Below, piece by piece: positions 5,481 to 9,652 of a stretch of 9,652 bases of DNA; the first letter of the stretch is position 1; each line of letters begins with the position of its first letter. The DNA is taken from positions 1 to 9,652 of the forward strand of contig VGLL01000034.1 in NCBI GenBank assembly GCA_016866735.1. The letters are read 5' to 3'. Below the pieces are notes generated by a model. That model was given only the letters and a program-made list of their open reading frames with translations, did no database searches and was not told the DNA's origin. Both the position numbers and the translations under genes were made by a program. Source of the DNA: Candidatus Shapirobacteria bacterium (GTDB taxonomy: Bacteria > Patescibacteriota > Microgenomatia > VGLL01).

Positions 5481-6605
5481 ATGGACAGGGTCGAGGGAGA
5501 CGAAATTGGAGTAAGGGCGGAAGTGAGGCCGCGCTATTCTTTGAGTTTTCACTTTAATGAGCGGTACACCCCTCAAGACATTACAAAAGCTCTGGCCAGA
5601 TTGGGCGAAAGAGAGGTCGCGCTGTCACACCCCGCGCAAGAGATTTATAGACTTTTGACTTCTTTTGAGAGAGCTGACTGGAGCAATATTGAGAATGACC
5701 CTGTTCTCAAGGGAAGTCTTAACCTGTCGCCCGCCTTGTTAGTCTCACTCTTTAGGCTTCGTGACACCAGAGACTGGGCCTCTTTGGTTTTGGCTCAATA
5801 TCCAAGGCTTAGCGGATCACTGGCAAGAGAGGTTAGTGGGCGGCAGGCCGAGGTAGAAGAGATGATAAACGAAGCCTTACAGATGGGCGGAAGATACCAA
5901 AAACGCATATGCGAACTTTGGGAAAGGCAAAGGCGTTTTTTTATGTTTCTGGCCGCCGACACGTTTGTTGAGGCGAGGGGATTAAACCTAAGAGAGCAGT
6001 TTCTGTCACCGCTAAAGTTGGTTGAGCAGCAACAGGGCTACGATCCTCACTTTCCAAATTTAAGATCGCGAGCGAACGGTACGCGGTTCCCCTTCGGGCT
6101 AAGGGCATTTCATGGCACCCTCCGACTGGCCCGGCAGGCAGTTGCCCAAGACAGTATTTTTACTGCTCTTGCGCAAGAGTACCAGTTTGCCTTCATGGCG
6201 CACGCCCACTATATGCAAGCGATAAGGACTGAGGCTGAACGTGAACTGGGGGCTAAGATTGCAGTTTCAAGTCACGGTTTTGTTCAGGAGGGCGGAGAGG
6301 AGTTAACCGGGGCTCGGTTAGCCGAGTTCCTCCGAACGAACCAGCTGATTGCGGCGATGAGGGCGATAGCCGAAAAAGATTATGGCGGAGGTGTTTTAGA
6401 CATGAAGGAGGTAAAAGAAATTGTTGGTTTAGGGGATTTCGCCTATTTGCTGTCGATAATGATGGTGGACCCGGCAGTAAACGAGGGAGTAACTCTTTTT
6501 CCCATAGTAGAGGAGGCCAATCTTAAGTCGTTAGAAATACCGTACCAGGATTTCTATCATTACAATCAGACGCATTCATTCTTGAGGGTCGTAGCGCAAA
6601 TGTAG
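5481..6605 (+). CDS. Unknown soluble, mostly helical protein (about 374 aa)
   Basis: I do not recognise a family. Reading from the ATG at 5481 (MDRVEGDEIG), the protein is rich in Arg, Glu, Leu and Ala and has no signal peptide or transmembrane segment. Most of it looks alpha-helical, for example an ELWERQRRFFMFLAADTF stretch and an EYQFAFMAHAHYMQAIRTEA stretch with two His two residues apart. A short N-terminal part (EVRPRYSLSFHFN) looks like beta strand. A GYDPHFPNLRSRANGTRFPF loop rich in Arg, Pro and aromatic residues sits near the middle. The frame runs back to a TTG at 5454 and another ATG at 5475, but the promoter at 5465-5473 favours 5481. It follows the vapBC-like pair after an 80-nt gap and ends in a strong hairpin (6611-6634). 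It could be an independent cargo or defence gene next to the toxin-antitoxin modules, but nothing in the sequence shows this. Confidence 0.75.
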   Translation: MDRVEGDEIGVRAEVRPRYSLSFHFNERYTPQDITKALARLGEREVALSHPAQEIYRLLTSFERADWSNIENDPVLKGSLNLSPALLVSLFRLRDTRDWASLVLAQYPRLSGSLAREVSGRQAEVEEMINEALQMGGRYQKRICELWERQRRFFMFLAADTFVEARGLNLREQFLSPLKLVEQQQGYDPHFPNLRSRANGTRFPFGLRAFHGTLRLARQAVAQDSIFTALAQEYQFAFMAHAHYMQAIRTEAERELGAKIAVSSHGFVQEGGEELTGARLAEFLRTNQLIAAMRAIAEKDYGGGVLDMKEVKEIVGLGDFAYLLSIMMVDPAVNEGVTLFPIVEEANLKSLEIPYQDFYHYNQTHSFLRVVAQM

Positions 6606-6610
6606 TTAAG

Positions 6611-6634
6611 TCGCTTGGGCCGACGGCTAAGCGA
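6611..6634 (+). terminator. Hairpin after the unknown gene, possible terminator without a T-tract
   Basis: TCGCTT (6611-6616) pairs with AAGCGA (6629-6634), continued by a G-U and a G-C pair and by an inner CC/GG pair around a GAC loop. It begins 6 nt after the stop codon. A rho-independent terminator would need a T-tract after it, and there is none. It may instead protect the mRNA 3' end or belong to the palindromic region chosen by the insertion sequence. Confidence 0.4.
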
Positions 6635-6647
6635 TCGTTCATTGGTA

Positions 6648-6658
6648 CCTAGACCCTT
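6648..6658. repeat. Target half-palindrome, right target (RT) side of the IS insertion
   Basis: CCTAGACCCTT here is the mirror of AGGGTCTAGG at 8059-8068 on the other side of the element. With the insertion sequence removed, the arms CCTAGACCCT and AGGGTCTAGG stand 1 nt apart. In transposase orientation this side reads AAGGGTCTAGG directly after the CT core. The bridge RNA segment CCCUUAG is complementary to core plus flank (CTAAGGG). Confidence 0.75.
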
Positions 6659-6706
6659 AGACACTCTATGTCAAGACCCAGCTTGAATATGGGTCTTGAG
6701 GTGTCT
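6659..6706 (-). terminator. Stem-loop in the IS right end after the transposase stop
   Basis: TCAAGACCC (6671-6679) and GGGTCTTGA (6691-6699) form a perfect 9-bp stem with an 11-nt loop. Outside it AGACAC (6659-6664) pairs with GTGTCT (6701-6706). The hairpin starts right after the transposase stop codon. It could end or protect the transposase mRNA, although no T-tract follows. Its lower arm overlaps the outward -35 box and the left-donor sequence, so it may also mark the right end for the recombinase. Confidence 0.45.
6669..6674 (-). promoter_or_regulatory. Half promoter (-35 TTGACA) at the IS right end
   Basis: TTGACA on the - strand points out of the right end, 8 nt before the CT core. 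In the integrated element no good -10 follows at the right distance. In a circle it would lie 17 nt from TAATAT in the left end. Confidence 0.75.
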
Positions 6707-6708
6707 CA

Positions 6709-7719
6709 CTATCCCCGGTAACTCTCCCCAGATTTTAGCAAACCATAGACAATACAGGCAACTCTCTTCATCAAGCACCTTAGAGCCTGTTTTTTGGTCT
6801 TGCCCTCTCTTATCTTCTTCTGGAAATATTCTTTAGCCTGGGTATTCCATCGCAACTGGTTTAAAGCCAACAGGTAGAAAGCAGAGTTGAGTCTCCGGTT
6901 TCCCGTTCTGTTCTTCCGGTGGCCTCTGGTCTTACCCGAGCTTTCCTCCAAGGGGGCAATACCGGCATATTTGATAAACTTATCAAGGTTGGCAAAGTTC
7001 CTGATGTCTCCGGTTTGAGCGATGATCCTGGCAGCCAAAACGGTAGAGATACCTTTCATGGTAGTCAGATTGCCGCTCCCTTGTCTTTCTAATAAGAGAC
7101 TTAACCTCTGCTTAAATTTCGTTTCCAGTTTCCCGATTCTTGTTAACTCTTTTTTCTTCTCTCGGATGATAAGGTCAAGGGTTCTCCTTTCTTCTCCGTC
7201 TTGGGCCAGCTGTCTTTCCTTAAGCAAGGACTTGAGTTGGTTTTTCAATCTGGTTCTTTGCCAGGCTAACTCTTCATAAAATCTGGTGGTCTTGGTCAGA
7301 GTCAATCTGGCCGGAGAGTAATCAGCCGGGTTAAGCTTGGATAACCGATTGAGTTTTCTAGTCAAGACCTCCACCACCAACTTAGCATCAAGGATATCTG
7401 ATTTATCACCCCTAGTGCCATAGCCTCTCCTTTGTTTGGTGTATAAGGGGTTAACCTCAAAGACGGGGTAAGTCTGGTTTAGGAGACAAGTAACCAGAGC
7501 GTTTCTGGTCCGGCCACCCCCTTCGATGCCAATAATCTTTCTTTCCTCTCCGGTCTGTCTTAGCCAAGAGAGGAATTGGTTAATCCCCTGACGATCGTTG
7601 GCAAAGGTCAGGTTTCCTCTCTCCTCTTCAAATCTGGTTGCCATCACCGCCGTATGTTCTTCGCGGTGGGCATCAATACCTACATAAAGAGCAGAGTTCT
7701 GGAATTCCTCGGTTATCAT
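6709..7719 (-). CDS. IS110-family transposase (DEDD recombinase)
   Basis: A 336-aa enzyme with both family domains. The N-terminal RuvC-like DEDD domain shows Asp16 in LYVGIDAHREEH, Glu66 in IIGIEGGGRTRN, and Asp108 and Asp111 in GDKSDILDAKLV. A charged coiled-coil stretch (about 145-212) follows. The C-terminal Transposase_20 domain (about 217-300) has MKGISTVLAARIIAQTGDI, the KFIKYAGIAPLEESSGKTRG stretch with the likely nucleophilic Ser260 or Ser261, and RRLNSAFYLLA. In IS621 the DEDD residues and this serine cooperate in bridge-RNA-guided strand exchange. Length and motifs are complete. A Shine-Dalgarno-like AGGGGGTGA (7727-7735, - strand) precedes the ATG by 7 nt. No strong promoter is seen directly upstream, so expression probably depends on the circle junction promoter or on a weak internal one. 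Confidence 0.95.
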   Translation of the reverse strand: MITEEFQNSALYVGIDAHREEHTAVMATRFEEERGNLTFANDRQGINQFLSWLRQTGEERKIIGIEGGGRTRNALVTCLLNQTYPVFEVNPLYTKQRRGYGTRGDKSDILDAKLVVEVLTRKLNRLSKLNPADYSPARLTLTKTTRFYEELAWQRTRLKNQLKSLLKERQLAQDGEERRTLDLIIREKKKELTRIGKLETKFKQRLSLLLERQGSGNLTTMKGISTVLAARIIAQTGDIRNFANLDKFIKYAGIAPLEESSGKTRGHRKNRTGNRRLNSAFYLLALNQLRWNTQAKEYFQKKIREGKTKKQALRCLMKRVACIVYGLLKSGESYRG

Positions 7720-7739
7720 ATTTTTCTCACCCCCTCTCC

Positions 7740-7779
7740 GGCCCTGACTTGATTAGCTGCCTAAAATGGCAGATGGGCC
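7740..7779 (-). promoter_or_regulatory. Two-stem hairpin in the transposase mRNA leader
   Basis: CTGCC (7757-7761) pairs with GGCAG (7768-7772), and outside it GGCCC (7740-7744) pairs with GGGCC (7775-7779). The outer stem ends 4 nt from the Shine-Dalgarno (7727-7735). It lies between the bridge RNA and the transposase, so it could limit translation or mark the 3' boundary of the RNA. The function is inferred. Confidence 0.4.
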
Positions 7780-7797
7780 TGATATGGTATACTAAAA

Positions 7798-7890
7798 GAT
7801 AAAGACTGAAGCCTGATGTTTTAAGCGTGTCGGTAAAGTAGAACTAAGGTTCACTTCACCACCGCAACACTCTATTTGTCAGTCTTTATC
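7798..7890 (-). other. Donor-binding loop of the bridge RNA (LDG and RDG)
   Basis: A perfect 12-bp stem, GATAAAGACTGA (7798-7809) with TCAGTCTTTATC (7879-7890), closes it. The apical hairpin is CGGU..AAGU-GAAC with GUUC-u-ACUU..ACCG. The left donor guide AUAGAGUGU (7875-7867) is identical to the right-end top strand (6669-6661) just before the CT core and so pairs with its bottom strand. The right donor guide ACAUCAG (7819-7813) is complementary to CTGATGT, the core plus first bases of the left end (8060-8054). Confidence 0.85.
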
Positions 7891-7898
7891 AAACAAAG

Positions 7899-7986
7899 AA
7901 AGGGTGGGTGGTAGTCTAAGGGATGCCGTATTCTCCCTAGTTTTACTCAGGAGATCGGAAGGGTCTGATAACCAATCCCACCCTTT
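7899..7986 (-). other. Target-binding loop of the bridge RNA (LTG and RTG)
   Basis: A 10-bp stem, AAAGGGTGGG (7899-7908) with CCCACCCTTT (7977-7986), closes it, extended outward by AAGA/TCTT beyond one bulged A. The apical hairpin uses CCG/CGG and UCUCC/GGAGA. The left target guide AGACCCU (7966-7960) is identical to the chromosomal left flank plus core (8065-8059). The right target guide CCCUUAG (7922-7916) is complementary to CTAAGGG, the core plus right flank (6660-6654). Both are 7 nt including the core. Confidence 0.85.
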
Positions 7987-8045
7987 TCTTCGAATGATAC
8001 CAAACTTATCGTCATTGACGCTTATAGGAGAAATCACTTAGGGGG

Positions 8046-8051
8046 ATATTA
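8046..8051 (-). promoter_or_regulatory. Half promoter (-10 TAATAT) at the IS left end
   Basis: TAATAT on the - strand lies 7 nt inside the left-end core. In the integrated state the flank at the -35 position reads GTTACG (8074-8069), a poor match, so the promoter is weak. Circle formation would place TTGACA at exactly 17 nt. Confidence 0.75.
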
Positions 8052-8058
8052 ACACATC

Positions 8059-8068
8059 AGGGTCTAGG
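8059..8068. repeat. Target half-palindrome, left target (LT) side of the IS insertion
   Basis: AGGGTCTAGG is the partner arm of CCTAGACCCT at 6648-6657. The AG at 8059-8060 is the core (CT on the - strand). Between here and the Res stop (8115) about 46 nt hold no gene. Only a weak CGAA/TTCG inverted repeat (about 8076-8087) is visible. Confidence 0.75.
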
Positions 8069-8114
8069 CGTAACCCGAAGAATTTCGTGCCAGCGAATCT
8101 GACGCGCCGCAAAT

Positions 8115-9652
8115 TTATTTTTCCACAACAAACAATTCGCTCAATTTCCGCTCCCACCCCGTTCCATAAATAACTTCATAATCTATGGATTTTTCTTTCA
8201 ATCCGAGCGGCAATTCATCCGACCTCGATTTCTTGACCAACTTATTGCATAATGCAAAAACGTCCTCTTTGTAGCTTGTGTCAGGATTTCCCGCCAAGTG
8301 TATTCCCTTTGTTTCCACAATGTATATTTTTTCAACCGCGTCTTCTTTTTCTTCTTCCGTCACGGTAAAAATGAAATCGGGATAAATTTTGTCCTTCTTC
8401 CATCCCTGTATGCCATAATCGGCCCGCGAGCGGTTTCTATACCAAAAATACAATCGGCTTTGATCATCCAGAAAATACGCAACCGGTCTCTCTAGTTCGT
8501 TAAAAAACTCGCGCGGCACATAATCAAACAAACTTTGCTGTACCGGCGTTCCATCCCGCTTCCTTAAAATTTCGGCTCCACTGTGCACCGAAATTTTTTT
8601 CGGCATTGTGAATCCGAAGTCCTTTCCGGCAACAATAAATCTCACTTCTCCGGATTCAATCAATTTAATAAACCTTTCCCTCGCCAAAATGTCGCGCTGT
8701 TCTCCTATCATTCTTTTGCTTTCCTCGATAATAAACAAGAAGTTCTGCGCGATAATTTTTGGCTCGTGTTTTTTGGATAGTTCGCTTAAAATATCGCGTG
8801 CAAACTCGTAAGCAATCCAAGGATTGAAAATGACATCGGCGAGCTGTTGTGCCATGAAAATTTCATCCACTAAAACGCCGCCGCTTTCTTTTGATGCTAT
8901 TCTCTTCTCCTCTATAACTTTTTGTGTATCTTCAGACAAACGAGCAATAAATTCGTCATCCTGTACCTTTCTCCGTACAAGCCGTAAAGAACAAATTTCA
9001 CTTAAATCAATTTTCTCGAAAGGAATTTTACTTAACACATCTATTTCATAATTTACCCGCCGCCACCCCCCATCTTTAATGACGAAAAATGGTAAAATAA
9101 TCTGCTTGGCAACTTTTTCAAAGCGTTTTCGTACCTTAAACTCTTTCATCTCATAATCCGTAGCGTAGCCGCTTAATCCTTCCTCTGGCGTAATGTGAGT
9201 TCTTAAATCGCCTAATCCTTCATATTCAAAGCCGTTTTTAATGCCCTCAAGTAACTCTCGTGCCTCCTGCCTGTAGGCATAAACATAACTTTCATCAAGC
9301 AACTGCTCGTGTGTCTTTTTGGCGAACGGCTGGCGCAGGATTCTTCCCACCAATTGTGTAAGCGCTGTCCGTGAGCGTGTTTTATCAAGAACGGCTAATA
9401 CGTATGCAAATGCACAGTCCCACCCCTCCTGTAATGCCTGCTTTGTGATGATATAGCGCACCGGACAATCGCGCGACATAAGGCCGCCGATATCGTCTAC
9501 ATCTTTCAATTCATCCTTTTCGCTTGTCTTGATAGCGATATATTCTGGGAAGGTGCCTTTACGAATAAGCTCGTCCCTCACGTCGTCAGCATGAATAAAA
9601 CCGCGCCCTCGCTGTTCACACCCAACTCTTTCTGTTCTCACCAAACAAATCG
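8115..9652 (-). CDS. Type III restriction enzyme Res-like helicase-nuclease, C-terminal part (N-terminus beyond window)
   Basis: The frame is open to the window edge, so the N-terminal Walker A and DExH part lies outside. Counting from the TTG at 9644, the visible part starts with a FIHADDVRDELI segment typical of the second RecA domain of Res proteins. Motif V-like ITKQALQEGWDCAF (66-79) and motif VI TQLVGRILRQP (96-106; Gln97, Arg101, Arg104) follow. The C-terminal PD-(D/E)XK nuclease shows YPDFIF (Asp423), then YIVETKG (Glu444, Lys446). This is the domain order of type III restriction subunits, which translocate along and cut unmodified DNA together with a Mod methyltransferase. No mod gene is in the window. 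A stand-alone Res-like defence helicase is possible. The gene converges on the unknown gene; the insertion sequence lies in between. Confidence 0.85.
   Translation of the reverse strand, partial: ICLVRTERVGCEQRGRGFIHADDVRDELIRKGTFPEYIAIKTSEKDELKDVDDIGGLMSRDCPVRYIITKQALQEGWDCAFAYVLAVLDKTRSRTALTQLVGRILRQPFAKKTHEQLLDESYVYAYRQEARELLEGIKNGFEYEGLGDLRTHITPEEGLSGYATDYEMKEFKVRKRFEKVAKQIILPFFVIKDGGWRRVNYEIDVLSKIPFEKIDLSEICSLRLVRRKVQDDEFIARLSEDTQKVIEEKRIASKESGGVLVDEIFMAQQLADVIFNPWIAYEFARDILSELSKKHEPKIIAQNFLFIIEESKRMIGEQRDILARERFIKLIESGEVRFIVAGKDFGFTMPKKISVHSGAEILRKRDGTPVQQSLFDYVPREFFNELERPVAYFLDDQSRLYFWYRNRSRADYGIQGWKKDKIYPDFIFTVTEEEKEDAVEKIYIVETKGIHLAGNPDTSYKEDVFALCNKLVKKSRSDELPLGLKEKSIDYEVIYGTGWERKLSELFVVEK

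Larger units (their letters stand above)
7798..8039 (-). ncRNA. IS110 bridge RNA (5' stem-loop, target-binding loop, donor-binding loop)
   Basis: Transcribed like the transposase, the RNA has three domains. (1) A 5' stem-loop closed by AGUGAU (8038-8033) with AUCAUU (7998-7993), with an inner CGUC-AAU-GACG hairpin. (2) A target-binding stem-loop, 7986-7899. (3) A donor-binding stem-loop, 7890-7798. Each of the two large stems has a 10-12 bp base, an internal loop and an apical hairpin, and each loop carries one guide on each side. The order (target loop first, donor loop second; left guide on the 5' side, right guide on the 3' side) matches the IS621 bridge RNA. The 5' end is set from the -10 box at the circle junction (8051-8046), which predicts a start at about A8039. 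The 3' end is taken as the end of the last stem. At about 242 nt it is longer than the 177 nt of IS621. A search such as Infernal against IS110 bridge RNA models would test the call. Confidence 0.88.
6659..8060 (-). mobile_element. IS110-family insertion sequence, complete, 1400 bp plus CT core duplication
   Basis: The ends were placed by three independent agreements. The CT core dinucleotide (AG on +) is present at both ends, 8059-8060 and 6659-6660. The donor guides of the upstream RNA match the sequence just inside each core. Joining the ends across one CT forms TTGACA-17-TAATAT, the promoter expected only in the excised circle. The left end has 339 nt of noncoding DNA before the transposase and the right end 49 nt after it, the layout of the IS110 group (the IS1111 group carries its RNA downstream). 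There are no terminal inverted repeats and no long target duplication, as usual for IS110. All parts look intact, so it may be active. It sits between the unknown gene and the convergent Res gene and interrupts no recognised coding sequence. Confidence 0.88.

Noticed and set aside
7022..7279. An 85-codon open frame antisense to the transposase
   Set aside because: It is a shadow of the transposase coding strand, with no ribosome binding site and a low-complexity Ser/Leu/Phe product.
7787..7803. A + strand promoter (TGG-TATACT) inside the insertion sequence, antisense to the bridge RNA leader
   Set aside because: There is no -35 at a suitable distance, and it would run into the stem of the donor-binding loop. 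It was considered chance in an AT-rich stretch.
6648..8068. CCTAGACCCT arms as terminal inverted repeats of the insertion sequence
   Set aside because: The guide matches and the junction promoter place the cores at 6659-6660 and 8059-8060, so the arms belong to the target site and not to the element.
8298..9051. Several short + strand frames within the Res-like gene
   Set aside because: All are antisense shadows, rich in Ser/Phe/Ile, overlapping one another and without start signals.

Overview
The window reads as a piece of a small, gene-dense bacterial genome with intermediate base composition, most likely an uncultivated bacterium of the Candidate Phyla Radiation (Patescibacteria) type. 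That placement is an inference. It rests on the many short genes, the 4-nt ATGA overlaps, the mix of DUF4349, cupin, diacylglycerol-kinase-like and toxin-antitoxin genes, and several promoters that sit right against their start codons. TGA works as a stop codon (DUF4258 gene, vapB-like gene). No tRNA, rRNA or CRISPR array was seen.

Left part (1-2630, + strand): the 3' end of a RecB/AddB/Cas4-like PD-(D/E)XK nuclease gene, a DUF4258 gene, a glycoside hydrolase gene (GH63/MGH1-like) that has lost its catalytic middle and is frameshifted, and a membrane-anchored DUF4349 protein. These are closely spaced and look like one operon. A small cupin gene converges on them from the - strand.

Middle part (3036-5401): a hairpin-bearing divergent region separates the cupin gene from a YegS/diacylglycerol-kinase-like gene. 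Two type II toxin-antitoxin modules follow: brnT-brnA on - and a vapBC-like pair on +. The brnTA module lies between two 29-bp direct repeats (28/29 identical), which suggests a movable cassette. An unrecognised, mostly helical protein of about 374 aa follows (5481-6605).

Right part (6606-9652): an IS110-family insertion sequence lies between the unknown gene and the convergent C-terminal part of a type III restriction (Res) helicase-nuclease. The noncoding 339 nt upstream of the transposase folds into a 5' stem-loop and two large stem-loops with internal loops. This is the architecture of an IS110 bridge RNA. Its four guide segments can be read directly. The first loop matches the two chromosomal flanks and the second matches the two element ends, both centred on a CT core. 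This fixes the element at 1400 bp (6661-8060 counting one core; 6659-8060 with both). Joining the deduced ends across one CT gives TTGACA-17 nt-TAATAT, a consensus promoter that would exist only in the excised circle. Removing the element restores a near-perfect palindrome between two convergent genes, presumably the original target.

A second theme is leaderless expression. Four genes (DAG-kinase-like, brnT, vapB-like, unknown 374-aa) have a -10 box ending only 6-9 nt before the best start codon, three of them with a -35 at exactly 17 nt. The cupin, brnA and transposase genes have Shine-Dalgarno sequences instead.
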